From the NCBI GenBank assembly GCA_012728375.1, contig JAAYFF010000039.1, positions 27,314 through 91,313 on the forward strand: a stretch of 64,000 nt of DNA, written 5' to 3'. The stretch is from Bacillota bacterium (GTDB taxonomy: Bacteria; Bacillota; Dethiobacteria; DTU022; UBA8154). This document shows, piece by piece, positions 1-8,019 of this stretch. The notes under the pieces were generated by a model that worked only from the letters and a program-made list of their open reading frames with translations, did not search any database and was not told the DNA's origin. A program made the translations under genes and the position numbers. Numbering within the stretch: position 1 is the stretch's first letter; every line of letters begins with the position of its first letter.

Positions 1-1
1 C

Positions 2-490
2 AAAGTCCTGGGGCGTAAAAAAAGCAACAACCTTTTACTTTTTTTAATTGCCTGGCCTGCAGAGTTAAAACGAATTCAGCAACGAGCTTTTTTCCGGTTT
101 CCCTGTTCTTTTGAAATTTTTTATTGGATTCTGCCGGCTGAGGAGGAAAAAAGCATACGAGAAAACAAGTTGCCTTTTGAAGAACTGGTTGAACCTCTCG
201 GTCCGCCCGAAAAAGGCCTGATGGCGGATATTAGCGGCGGCGGGCTTCAATTGGTGGCAAGTCATGAGATTCTCAAAGGTAGCATTCTGGCCTTACGTCT
301 TCCATTATTTAGCAAGAAAGAAAAAAGAACATTTGAATTATTGGGAAAAATTGTCTGGGTAAAACCCCCCTATAATGAAACAGCAAGACAACATCGCCAC
401 GCTGTTGAATTTATGGATATTGAAGAAAAGCTTAGAGAAGAAATTATTCGTTTTATTTTTATCTTATCCCGGGAAAGAGTTCGCTCTTAG
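2..490 (+). CDS. PilZ-domain protein (YcgR/flagellar-brake type), 5' end outside window
   Basis: The reading frame is open from base 2, so only the last 162 codons are present. An arginine pair in the sequence QRAFFR (partial residues 27-32) followed by DISGGG (76-81) matches the RxxxR and DxSxxG c-di-GMP-binding motifs of the PilZ domain. The remainder is the beta-barrel and a C-terminal helix. Proteins of this build bind c-di-GMP and usually brake flagellar rotation or control surface behaviour. A TTG at 170 is internal and lies after the first motif, so it is not the true start. Whether an N-terminal YcgR-type domain is present cannot be seen. No further genes follow on this strand. Confidence 0.8.
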   Translation, partial: KVLGRKKSNNLLLFLIAWPAELKRIQQRAFFRFPCSFEIFYWILPAEEEKSIRENKLPFEELVEPLGPPEKGLMADISGGGLQLVASHEILKGSILALRLPLFSKKEKRTFELLGKIVWVKPPYNETARQHRHAVEFMDIEEKLREEIIRFIFILSRERVRS

Positions 491-516
491 AGCAACTCAT
501 TTCTTTATAAAAAGAG

Positions 517-562
517 AAGCGGCTTGTCCGGCAGTAGACATGCCCCGCCATCAAAGCCGCTT
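517..562 (-). terminator. Intrinsic terminator of the rrf2-hcp-cupin operon
   Basis: AAGCGGCTT (517-525) and AAGCCGCTT (554-562) form a perfect 9-bp stem, with a nested GGCA/TGCC pairing inside the loop. Read on the minus strand, the stem is followed by TCTCTTTTTAT, as expected for termination after the cupin gene. No T run follows on the plus strand, so it may only weakly end the PilZ transcript. Confidence 0.6.
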
Positions 563-582
563 GCTTCACTGCTTCATTATGT

Positions 583-915
583 CTAAGATTTAATCATAAC
601 AAGCATCATTTTAAATCTTTCCGTTGCCTTGAGGGCGTGAGGTTCCCCGGCCGGCATGACGATCACATCTCCTGCCTGAAGGTGGTAGGACTTTCCGGAA
701 ATGATTATTTCAGCATTTCCCTCCAAAATGTTTACCAAGGCATCGAAAGGGGCTGTATGCTCGCTTAGTCCCTGCCCCTTATCGAAGGCAAATAGTGTTA
801 TTGTTCCGGTTTTCTTGTTAATAATTTCCCGGCTAACAATAGAACCATCCTGGTATTCCACAAACTCCAGCAATTTTACCGGTTGCTTAAGCAACCCGGA
901 TTTTTCATTTTCCAT
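583..915 (-). CDS. Small single-domain cupin protein
   Basis: The 110-residue product is one cupin barrel. The first motif includes the histidine in SEHTAPF, and the second is AGDVIVMPAGEPHAL with the usual proline-histidine end. Such stand-alone cupins bind a metal through His/Glu and can be small enzymes, sensors or storage proteins; the sequence does not say which. It starts 19 bp after the hybrid cluster protein gene on the same strand, so it is probably co-transcribed with hcp and rrf2. A role in the same redox or nitrosative stress response is inference from position only. A good GAGG ribosome site precedes the ATG. Confidence 0.75.
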   Translation of the reverse strand: MENEKSGLLKQPVKLLEFVEYQDGSIVSREIINKKTGTITLFAFDKGQGLSEHTAPFDALVNILEGNAEIIISGKSYHLQAGDVIVMPAGEPHALKATERFKMMLVMIKS

Positions 916-934
916 TTTCTTTCCTCCTCATAAA

Positions 935-2569
935 TTATTTGCTTTTTAAAATTTCAGCCAGATCTTCATCTGGAGTAGAGATAGGCTTTACTTCGAAATT
1001 CTTAACAAGTATTTCCAGGACATTAGGGCTGATAAAAGCAGGAAGGCTCGGGCCAAGACGAATATTTTTAATCCCCAGATGAAAAAGCGTCAGCAAGACA
1101 GCAACAGCCTTTTGCTCATACCAAGAAAGGATCATGGAAAGAGGAAGATCGTTAACGCCGCAGTTAAAAGCTTTGGCGAGGGCTACGGCAACTTGAACCG
1201 CTGAATAGGCATCATTGCATTGACCCATGTCCAGCAATCTGGGAATACCTCCGATATCACCCATCTCCTTATCAAAGAAACGGAATTTGCCACAGCCAAG
1301 GGTCAGCACCACGGCATCCCGTGGAACTTTTTCTACAAATTCGCTGTAATAACTGCGTCCCAGCTTGGCCCCATCGCATCCCGCCACCAGGAAGAAATGT
1401 TTTAAAGCACCTGTTTTAACGGCTTCAACAATCTTGTCAGCCACACCAAGGACCGCATCGCGGGCAAAACCTACCATAACACTGCCCCGATCCTCATCAG
1501 CTGCAAAACCCGGCAAAGACAGCGCTTTTTCAATGGCCGGGGCAAAATTTTCCCCTTCCAGATGCGTTACTCCAGGCCAGCCGACCATCGCGGTGGTAAA
1601 AATATTGTCAAAGTAAGAACCTTTGGGCTCCTGAATACAATTTGTCGTCATCACGATTGCTCCGGGAAACTCGGAAAATTCTTTCTTCTGGTTGTGCCAG
1701 GCTGTCCCGAAATGCCCGTAAAAATGCTCGTACTTTTTCAATTCAGGATATCCGTGCGCGGGGAGCATTTCCCCATGCGTATAAACATAAATGCCCCGGT
1801 CCTTAGTTTGCTCTAAAATTATCTTTAAATCTTTCAGGTCATGGCCCGAAACCAGAAGACACTTGCCTTTTTTATGCCCAAGGGGGACTCTTGTTGGAAC
1901 CGGATGGCCAAAAGAGCCTGTATTACCCGCATCAAGAAGTTCCATAGCCCTCAGGTTAACCTCGCCGCATTTGAGAACAAGGCCGATCCACTCATCCAGT
2001 GTAAAATCCCCGCCTGCCAGCGCGGACAATGCTTCATGAAGAAAGGCATAAACCGCATCATCTTCCTGCCCCAGCAATGCGGCATGGTGTGTATAAGCCG
2101 CTACTCCTTTAATGCCAAATAACAATATCTGCTGGAGCGAGCGGATATCCTCCGCGGCTTCGCTGTCCCAGGGATAACCCGTATCTTCACCCTGTTTTAT
2201 AAGTTCTTCCAGGGTACCTGCCGCTTTAAAGGATGCTGAAGGATGTGTAAAATCCACCTTTCCACCGGCTTTTCCAACCTTTTCCCTGAGGATTTCTCTC
2301 AGTTCCGTGCATCTCTTGATAAAACCCTCAAACCTGGCTGCATCAAAATTGACATTTGTTAATGTAGCAAAAAGGCTTTCACAAGTAAAATGATTGACCT
2401 TCGCATCCGTAAGGCCACATTTTCTCCCCTCCACGGCATAAAGGGAAAGACCTTTGAGGGCATGGATAAGCAAATCCTGCAGAGCGGCTACTTCAGGATT
2501 TTTCCCGCAGACTCCCCTAACTGTACACCCCGTTCCCCTGGCTGTTTGTTCACATTGATGGCAAAACAT
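935..2569 (-). CDS. hcp: Hydroxylamine reductase (hybrid cluster protein)
   Basis: The 544-residue product is a full-length Hcp/prismane protein. It opens with Cys3, Cys6, Cys15 and Cys21, the compact cysteine spacing of the short anaerobe-type Hcp that holds the N-terminal Fe-S cubane. Ligand motifs for the hybrid 4Fe-2O-2S cluster are visible later, including THGEMLPAHG, NCIQEP, VAGCDGAK, LTLGCGKF and MGQCNDAY. The family reduces hydroxylamine to ammonia in vitro and is thought to detoxify NO or act as an S-nitrosylating enzyme in vivo. Its ATG overlaps the stop of the upstream Rrf2 gene by one base (TGATG), so the two are translationally coupled. No Hcr reductase gene lies nearby. Confidence 0.95.
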   Translation of the reverse strand: MFCHQCEQTARGTGCTVRGVCGKNPEVAALQDLLIHALKGLSLYAVEGRKCGLTDAKVNHFTCESLFATLTNVNFDAARFEGFIKRCTELREILREKVGKAGGKVDFTHPSASFKAAGTLEELIKQGEDTGYPWDSEAAEDIRSLQQILLFGIKGVAAYTHHAALLGQEDDAVYAFLHEALSALAGGDFTLDEWIGLVLKCGEVNLRAMELLDAGNTGSFGHPVPTRVPLGHKKGKCLLVSGHDLKDLKIILEQTKDRGIYVYTHGEMLPAHGYPELKKYEHFYGHFGTAWHNQKKEFSEFPGAIVMTTNCIQEPKGSYFDNIFTTAMVGWPGVTHLEGENFAPAIEKALSLPGFAADEDRGSVMVGFARDAVLGVADKIVEAVKTGALKHFFLVAGCDGAKLGRSYYSEFVEKVPRDAVVLTLGCGKFRFFDKEMGDIGGIPRLLDMGQCNDAYSAVQVAVALAKAFNCGVNDLPLSMILSWYEQKAVAVLLTLFHLGIKNIRLGPSLPAFISPNVLEILVKNFEVKPISTPDEDLAEILKSK

Positions 2570-3015
2570 CAGTTCACTTCCTCCCTTTTATTATTATTTG
2601 CCGCCACCGGCTGCTGATCAGCAACCAGATCGGCAAAAGTCTCCTTTTTTAACTCCGCAAGCATGGCCTCCTGAGCCCGTTTTAAAACGCGATGCACCGG
2701 GCAAAAGGCCATATTCGGACAATAACCGGACTCCGTTAGACAAACATTGAGCCCCAATTTACCTTCCGTTACCGTAAGTACATCCGCGATGGTAATCTTA
2801 TCGGGAGAAACAGCCAGGTACACTCCCCCGTGACTTCCCCGCTGAGTTGTCACCAACCCTGCCCGGGCCAGCAGCTGAATTGTTTTTGTTAAAAAGACTT
2901 CCGGGATATCCTGTTTCTGAGATATATCCCTGGTCTGAAGAATAGTTCCCGGAGGAACCTTGGACAGTTCGATGAGCGTCCGGATAGCATATTCCGTTCG
3001 GCGTGTGATCTGCAT
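2569..3015 (-). CDS. Rrf2-family transcriptional regulator with three Fe-S cysteines
   Basis: The product has about 148 residues. It has the N-terminal winged helix typical of Rrf2 proteins (ITRRTEYAIRTLIEL) and three cysteines spaced CX6CX5C near residue 100, close to the cluster-binding arrangement of NsrR and IscR. Being first in an operon with hcp, it is most likely an NO- or redox-sensing repressor of that operon. Which sub-family it belongs to cannot be decided by eye. Two ATGs compete: the one at 3024 is only one base from the AGGAG site, while the one at 3015 has ten-base spacing and gives the usual family start, so I chose 3015. A promoter lies just upstream. Confidence 0.85.
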   Translation of the reverse strand: MQITRRTEYAIRTLIELSKVPPGTILQTRDISQKQDIPEVFLTKTIQLLARAGLVTTQRGSHGGVYLAVSPDKITIADVLTVTEGKLGLNVCLTESGYCPNMAFCPVHRVLKRAQEAMLAELKKETFADLVADQQPVAANNNKREEVN

Positions 3016-3060
3016 TTTTTGCATACTCCTAACTGGACTAATTGTATCCTATTTATCCTT

Positions 3061-3089
3061 ATTTTACTTTACCTTTTTCCCTTTGTCAA
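3061..3089 (-). promoter_or_regulatory. SigA-type promoter of rrf2-hcp-cupin
   Basis: On the minus strand TTGACA (3089-3084) and TAAAAT (3066-3061) are separated by 17 bp. The predicted transcript starts near 3054. An imperfect dyad, GGACTAATTGTATCC (3035-3049), lies just downstream of the start and could be an autoregulatory Rrf2 operator; that part is speculative. Confidence 0.7.
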
Positions 3090-3206
3090 TACAAAATTAT
3101 TTGAATACCATAATTTTTTTCTTGTTAGTTTTTTTATAAAGTTAGTTTTTAAAATCCCTGCTATGAGAAGAATTTTTTTGGATATGGGAAAATTAGTAAC
3201 GCTCTC

Positions 3207-3236
3207 TTGAGAATCGGCTGTCTATTGTAATAAAAT
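3207..3236 (+). promoter_or_regulatory. Probable promoter of the 3273 membrane-protein gene
   Basis: TTGAGA (3207-3212) and TAAAAT (3231-3236) are separated by 18 bp, about 35 bp ahead of the start codon. The region is divergent from the rrf2 promoter. Confidence 0.5.
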
Positions 3237-3272
3237 ACAGACTGGAAAAGTTTTTGTTGGAGATAAAAACAT

Positions 3273-4190
3273 ATGAAACAAAGGCAACTAATTACGATAA
3301 TAGGAACTTTCTTGTTGCTGAGCGGAATTGCTGTTGGATTCCTGGGACCTCTCGAAATGTATTGTTTTTATTTATTTTCTGAAGGTGGACGTTTTAGTTA
3401 TGAGGGTTTTGGATTCGGCTCATTTATGTTTGGCAACATTGCAAGTCAGATAATTGGCTATTACTTGCTTGCTACAGTGCTTATTATCGTCGGTTATGGA
3501 CACTTAAAATTGCGGAGATGGGCCAGAAAGCTTTCACTTGCTCTGTTGCAGTTCTGGCTGGTAATCGGTGCACCTTTAATCATTGTGATATTTTTCATAC
3601 TGGCAGCAACGAAAAAATTGTCTTATACAGTTGCTGTATTTACGCTTTTAGTTCTCGGGCTGGCTTATTTTGTGCTACCTGGGCTGCTTATTAAATTTTA
3701 TAATAGTCAAAAAGGTAAAGAAATTTTTAGTACGGAAGACGTTAAAGATTATTGGACTGATAATATATCCCCTCAAGTATTGGCGCTAAGCTTTTTGTAT
3801 TTTTTCTATATTATCATGTTGCATATACTGATACTTTTTCAAGGGATTTATCCTGTCTTCGGGGTATTGGTATATGGTCTTGACGGGATATTTTTGCTTG
3901 ATATTTCAATAATGTGTTTAGTATGTCTCATTTGGGGAACGCTGCAGCTAAAATTGTGGGCATGGTGGGGAGGGGTGTTTTTTTTAGGATTATTTGCAAT
4001 ATCCACAGTAGTAACCCTACTAAAAACTAATTATGCCAATTTGTTATCAATCCTTTCATTCCCGCCGGCGGAAATGAATATCTTACAAGAATTACCTATA
4101 CAGGGTTATCATTTGGCTGTTTTAGCAGGAATACCGCTTTTTTTAACTTTAATTATAGCTATACTATCAAAACCCTCTTTTAAGAAATAA
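3273..4190 (+). CDS. Polytopic membrane protein of unknown function
   Basis: I do not recognise this 305-residue protein. It is mostly hydrophobic, with about eight predicted membrane spans near residues 8-28, 60-79, 88-110, 118-140, 168-192, 200-225, 230-250 and 280-300. There is a short polar stretch around residues 148-165 and no catalytic motif or signal peptidase site. Base composition is clearly more AT-rich than the flanking genes, with many TTT, ATT and TTA codons, which suggests later acquisition or loose selection. A GGAG ribosome site lies ten bases before the ATG, and a plausible promoter is present. It ends 23 bp before the YjbQ-family gene and probably forms a two-gene operon with it. 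Confidence 0.7.
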   Translation: MKQRQLITIIGTFLLLSGIAVGFLGPLEMYCFYLFSEGGRFSYEGFGFGSFMFGNIASQIIGYYLLATVLIIVGYGHLKLRRWARKLSLALLQFWLVIGAPLIIVIFFILAATKKLSYTVAVFTLLVLGLAYFVLPGLLIKFYNSQKGKEIFSTEDVKDYWTDNISPQVLALSFLYFFYIIMLHILILFQGIYPVFGVLVYGLDGIFLLDISIMCLVCLIWGTLQLKLWAWWGGVFFLGLFAISTVVTLLKTNYANLLSILSFPPAEMNILQELPIQGYHLAVLAGIPLFLTLIIAILSKPSFKK

Positions 4191-4213
4191 AAAAAGGAAA
4201 GGATGATAGCAAA

Positions 4214-4630
4214 ATGCAGACAATCATCAAAATACCGACAAATCGCCGCGAGGAGCTTATCGATATTACTTCGGAAATTGAAAGGGTAGTCAGGGAAGCA
4301 AAAGTTCAATACGGCCTGGTCAATATTTATGTGCGCGGGGCGACGGCTGCCATCATGATTCAAGAAAACTGGGACCAGAGCGTGCAGACCGACGTGTTAA
4401 ATTTTCTCCGCCGGATCATCCCCCGGGGCGTATGGGAACACGACCGGCAGGACGGAAACGGCGACGCGCACCTGAAATCAGGCCTCATCGGCCCCAGCGA
4501 AACAGTCCCCATAATTAATTTCGTGCCGGGCCTTTCCACCTGGCAAAATATTTATCTATGCGAATTTGACGGGCCCAGGGCAAGTCGCGAAATCGTCATT
4601 ACTGTCCTTGCCTTGCCGGACCGGGTTTAA
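4214..4630 (+). CDS. YjbQ/UPF0047-family protein (secondary thiamine-phosphate-synthase fold)
   Basis: The 138-residue product matches the YjbQ family over its whole length, with recognisable blocks NIYVRGATAAIMIQEN, GVWEHD, GDAHLKSGLIGPS and LCEFDGP. Family members show weak thiamine-phosphate-synthase activity, and their true role is uncertain. The motif that in E. coli-type proteins reads QHTSAS is here RGATAA, so the conserved histidine is replaced by glycine. The glutamate, the EHD histidine and the AHLKS histidine are kept. This suggests a separate sub-family with altered chemistry. A strong purine-rich ribosome site lies just upstream, behind the membrane-protein gene. Confidence 0.85.
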   Translation: MQTIIKIPTNRREELIDITSEIERVVREAKVQYGLVNIYVRGATAAIMIQENWDQSVQTDVLNFLRRIIPRGVWEHDRQDGNGDAHLKSGLIGPSETVPIINFVPGLSTWQNIYLCEFDGPRASREIVITVLALPDRV

Positions 4631-4701
4631 ACTCTTTGTTTTGCAACAAAAGTATCCGACCCGGTGAACCCGGCCGATTCAACTTTCCGGTCCGAAAAAA
4701 A

Positions 4702-6480
4702 TCAACTGTTATGGGAATCAAAAGCGCTAGTCCACTGACCGGCTCTTTCAATAATGGTTTTGGGATATCCGAGATATTCTAAAAGCTTAATGGCATTGCT
4801 TGAGGTACAAATTCCTTCCTGTATGTGGTAATTAAATTCCAAACCTTCCCGATCAACTTTATTTGTAAAATGATAGGATAAATAATTATCCTTTAACCAG
4901 AAGGCCAAATCCAGATCATGGGTCGCTACAATCGTCAGAGCGTTTTTCCGGGAAAGATATTCCAAAATTGCCCTGGAGGCAGCTAAACGCTCCAGGTAGT
5001 TTGTTCCGGAAAGTACTTCATCAATGAGACATAATGAGGGGAACTCAAAATCAGAAGCAAGAATTAACTTTAGCAGCCTTTCCGCTTCCGTAAAGTAAAA
5101 GCTTTTCCCTTCACCAATGTCATCTGATTTACTAATGGATGAAATAACCCGGAAAAAACTGCCCAAGTATTTTTTGGCCAGGCATGTACAAATTGTTTGC
5201 GCAAAAAGAGCGTTTACCCCCACGGTTCTTAAAAAAGTTGATTTGCCGGACATATTGGAGCCGGTTATGAGCAATCCGTTTTTTTCTTTTACTATGATAG
5301 AATTGGAGACTGCCTTCTCCACAAGGGGGTGAATCGCCTCCTGCATCTCCAAGTAAATGGCACCCTTTACGAACTGAGGCTCCGCATAATATTCAAGGCT
5401 TTGCCTGTAAGAAGCAATGGACTGCAGGGCATCCAGTTCCCCTACAATTAAATAGATTTCTTTCAGCTCATCTCTATTTTTTCTAATCTCCCGCAATGCG
5501 GAATAAAAACTTCTTACTTCCAAAAGGAAAAAAATCTTCAAGTATTCAAGAAATATATCTTCTGGGGAAGTTCCTGTCTCACCGAAAAGAAACTTGGTTT
5601 TATGAAGTATTTTTCCGGTGGCGGCAGAAGCTTTTTTTAACCTGTCCTGATAATGCTCGACACCGGATTGCTTTAATTTGCTTAGACTTCCGGCTGTTCG
5701 AAGTAAGCTGGACAAGTAGGATATTGCAGGCAACTCGGGATGGATTTCCCTGCTTAAGCGATAATGAATATAAGTATTTAAGCTGAACAATCCCGTGATC
5801 AAAAGGAAGGCATTAATACCTAAGATTAGAGGAGTTGCTAAAGAAAGTAACGCTATCATAGCCAAAAAGGAATAAATAATAAAAAATCGGTTATTGGGCG
5901 GTAAATTACCCCATAGCAGTTCTGTAATAGCATTTGATTTCTGCCTGTCCAGCTTGGCAAGCAGGAACTGGATTTTTTCTCTTAATTCTCTGTCTCCCTG
6001 AAGTAAGCTAATTATTTCCGCCCTTTTCTGAAGCTCCTCTTCTTTATGAGAAGGAGTTCTTAAGATACTATATAGAACGGACTCGCCAGGAGTACTATAA
6101 GTCCGATCAAGTTTGCAAAAAATTCCATTGAGGTTTAGATCCGTCCAGGTCTGATCATCAACAATATAATGTTCAAAATCCTCGTTTGAAAGGTAGCGGA
6201 ATAATCTGGCAATTTCGTTGAAATCCCTGCTCCTTGCATTTTCTTTTCCCCACTTTTCTCTAAGTTCAAGTTTAAAACGTAAAGCCTGCAGCTTCCTGTG
6301 AAAGAGAAACGAAATGAATGCCGGCAAGATTGCCGGTAAAACTCCGATAAAATAAAGAGCATTAATGAAATAACCTAAAAAAAATACACTTCCTGTCAGC
6401 AAGATAGAAAACGCTAATAAAATAACAAACTTTTTCTTATAATTTTTAATAATGCCAGGTATAGCGTCATCCATCGGCAA
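4702..6480 (-). CDS. Membrane-anchored MutS-like ATPase (MutS core and domain V only)
   Basis: The 592-residue protein lacks the mismatch-binding N-terminal domain of MutS. Instead it starts with two hydrophobic spans (about 18-60) and has a second hydrophobic pair near 200-235. It then has a MutS core and an ABC-type ATPase with Walker A GSNMSGKST (about 405), Walker B LCLIDEVLSGTN (about 485) and the ATHD switch (about 520). This architecture is known from scattered bacterial MutS relatives without defined function, and post-replicative mismatch repair is unlikely. It starts with TTG at 6480 behind AAGGGA; an ATG two codons later is possible. It is divergent from a Y-family polymerase. Confidence 0.85.
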   Translation of the reverse strand: MPMDDAIPGIIKNYKKKFVILLAFSILLTGSVFFLGYFINALYFIGVLPAILPAFISFLFHRKLQALRFKLELREKWGKENARSRDFNEIARLFRYLSNEDFEHYIVDDQTWTDLNLNGIFCKLDRTYSTPGESVLYSILRTPSHKEEELQKRAEIISLLQGDRELREKIQFLLAKLDRQKSNAITELLWGNLPPNNRFFIIYSFLAMIALLSLATPLILGINAFLLITGLFSLNTYIHYRLSREIHPELPAISYLSSLLRTAGSLSKLKQSGVEHYQDRLKKASAATGKILHKTKFLFGETGTSPEDIFLEYLKIFFLLEVRSFYSALREIRKNRDELKEIYLIVGELDALQSIASYRQSLEYYAEPQFVKGAIYLEMQEAIHPLVEKAVSNSIIVKEKNGLLITGSNMSGKSTFLRTVGVNALFAQTICTCLAKKYLGSFFRVISSISKSDDIGEGKSFYFTEAERLLKLILASDFEFPSLCLIDEVLSGTNYLERLAASRAILEYLSRKNALTIVATHDLDLAFWLKDNYLSYHFTNKVDREGLEFNYHIQEGICTSSNAIKLLEYLGYPKTIIERAGQWTSAFDSHNS

Positions 6481-6506
6481 TAATGCTTCCCTTCGATAAA
6501 AATTGC

Positions 6507-6521
6507 GTAACTGCTCAGAGG
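6507..6521 (+). repeat. Dispersed repeat GTAACTGCTCAGAGG, copy 1
   Basis: This 15-mer occurs again in exact form on the minus strand at 52223-52209, and the similarity continues for about ten more bases (TTAATATAT here, CTAATGTAT there). It lies in the leader of the MutS-like gene. No matching inverted half is present at this copy. Confidence 0.6.
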
Positions 6522-6636
6522 TTAATATATTTTACTACAAATTTAAAATTTTTTATACCTACCTGCTAATCCCTTATCATGGTTTCAAATTTACCAAAAG
6601 ACAATCATTTTTAGAGCAAATTATCCGAATGTATGA

Positions 6637-6665
6637 TTGCGTTTTTTGGTGCCTCTTGCTATAAT
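6637..6665 (+). promoter_or_regulatory. Promoter of the Y-family polymerase gene
   Basis: TTGCGT (6637-6642) and a perfect TATAAT (6660-6665) are separated by 17 bp. Transcription should begin near 6672, inside the LexA-type dyad that follows immediately. Confidence 0.7.
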
Positions 6666-6666
6666 A

Positions 6667-6684
6667 ATAGAACATAGGTTCTAT
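6667..6684 (+). promoter_or_regulatory. LexA (SOS) operator
   Basis: The dyad ATAGAACATAGGTTCTAT contains GAAC-N4-GTTC, the core of the Gram-positive LexA/DinR box, and its arms are symmetric over seven bases. It sits directly after the -10 element and covers the predicted transcription start, the usual place for repression. Induction by DNA damage is inferred; lexA itself is not in the window. Confidence 0.75.
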
Positions 6685-6706
6685 ATTGCGGAGGCGCAAA
6701 AACTCT

Positions 6707-7945
6707 ATGAACAGTTCCAGGGTTATCCTTCTGGCTGATATGGAGTCATTTTATGCCAGCGTGGAAGTTGCCGAAAACCCCTCCCTTAGGGGAAAGCCCG
6801 TTGTGGTTTGCGGGGACCCGGAACGCCGCCACGGGGTCGTCCTGGCGGCGACCAAAGAAGCCAAAGCATTCGGCATTAAGACCGGTATGACTGCCGGCGA
6901 ATGCGCAAAACTCTGCCCAAACGCGGTCTATGTCCGCCCCCACATGCATAAGTATATCGAAACTTCACTGGCCCTCACGCGGATCTTCGAAGAGTTTACC
7001 GACCGGATTTCTCCTTACTCCATTGACGAACAGTTCCTGGAGATAACAGGATGCGAGAAGCTATGGGGCAATCCGGAAACAACAGCTCTGCGAATTATAG
7101 ATAAAATATGGAAAACAATGGGCATCCGCTGCCGAATTGGTATAGGGGAAAATCCCCTGCAGGCTAAAATGGCCTGCGATTGTTTTGCCAAGAAAAACGG
7201 AAAAGGAATTTTTCGGCTTTCTCACAAAAATTATGCCGATTATACCTGGCCTCTCCCAATCAGAAACCTTTTCGGTGTGGGGAACCGCATGGAGAGAAAC
7301 CTGTTCAACATCGGAGTCAGGACTATCAGGCACCTTGCTCTTCTCCCCAGGGAAAGATTGAAAGCCCGCTGGGGAATAAACGGAGAAATACTCTGGCTTA
7401 ACGCTCACGGGATTGACTACTCTACAATAAAACCGCCCGGCGGGGAAGAGCACCGGAAGGGAGTCGGGCATTCCATAACCCTGCCCCGTGATTACAGGCG
7501 CAAAGAAGAAATCGATACAGTTCTGCTGGAAATCACTGAAGAAGTCTGTCGCAGGACCAGAAAATTCAACAAGGTAGGCCGCGTTGTAAACGTCTATTGC
7601 CGGGGAGCGGACTTTGATCTGCCCACGGGCTTTTCCCGTCAAAAACGGCTGCCTGAACCCACCGCGACGACTATGGAAGTATATCCCTTTGCCCGGAAAA
7701 TATTTTATGAACACTGGGACCGGAGGCCCGTCAGGACCTTGGGCGTAAGCCTGACGGGTTTAATGGACTTTAAAGAACTGCAGCTTTCCCTTTTGGAGGA
7801 TAAAGAAAAAAAAGTAGCCCTCAGCCGGGCTATGGATCTAATCCGCAACCGATTCGGTATCACCAGTTTGTTCAGGCTATCATCGTTAACTCCCGGAGGC
7901 CTGCTCTTTGAAAGGGCAAATAAAATCGGCGGCCACGAGGCATAG
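6707..7945 (+). CDS. Y-family translesion DNA polymerase (DinB/UmuC-YqjW type)
   Basis: The 412-residue polymerase carries DMESFYASVE (metal-binding aspartate and steric-gate region), RHGVVLAATKEAK and PYSIDEQFLEITG with the catalytic Asp-Glu pair. Helix-hairpin-helix and little-finger domains follow, and QLSLL near residue 360 is a probable beta-clamp-binding motif. These enzymes copy past lesions at the cost of accuracy. The motif style is nearer to Firmicutes UmuC/YqjW/UvrX enzymes than to housekeeping DinB, so I give no symbol. I chose the ATG at 6707 because GGAGG lies 12 bases before it; an in-frame TTG at 6686 has no ribosome site. A LexA box overlaps its promoter. Confidence 0.9.
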   Translation: MNSSRVILLADMESFYASVEVAENPSLRGKPVVVCGDPERRHGVVLAATKEAKAFGIKTGMTAGECAKLCPNAVYVRPHMHKYIETSLALTRIFEEFTDRISPYSIDEQFLEITGCEKLWGNPETTALRIIDKIWKTMGIRCRIGIGENPLQAKMACDCFAKKNGKGIFRLSHKNYADYTWPLPIRNLFGVGNRMERNLFNIGVRTIRHLALLPRERLKARWGINGEILWLNAHGIDYSTIKPPGGEEHRKGVGHSITLPRDYRRKEEIDTVLLEITEEVCRRTRKFNKVGRVVNVYCRGADFDLPTGFSRQKRLPEPTATTMEVYPFARKIFYEHWDRRPVRTLGVSLTGLMDFKELQLSLLEDKEKKVALSRAMDLIRNRFGITSLFRLSSLTPGGLLFERANKIGGHEA

Positions 7946-8019
7946 CTCGGGCTTGACGGCAATTTGAATATTTGCCCGGAAAATCGCTCTAAAAACCATT
8001 ATTCTTTAATGACGCCTTG

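Noticed and set aside
7061..7714. 217-codon minus-strand frame over the polymerase gene
   Set aside because: Antisense to a conserved Y-family polymerase; no ribosome site or family resemblance.
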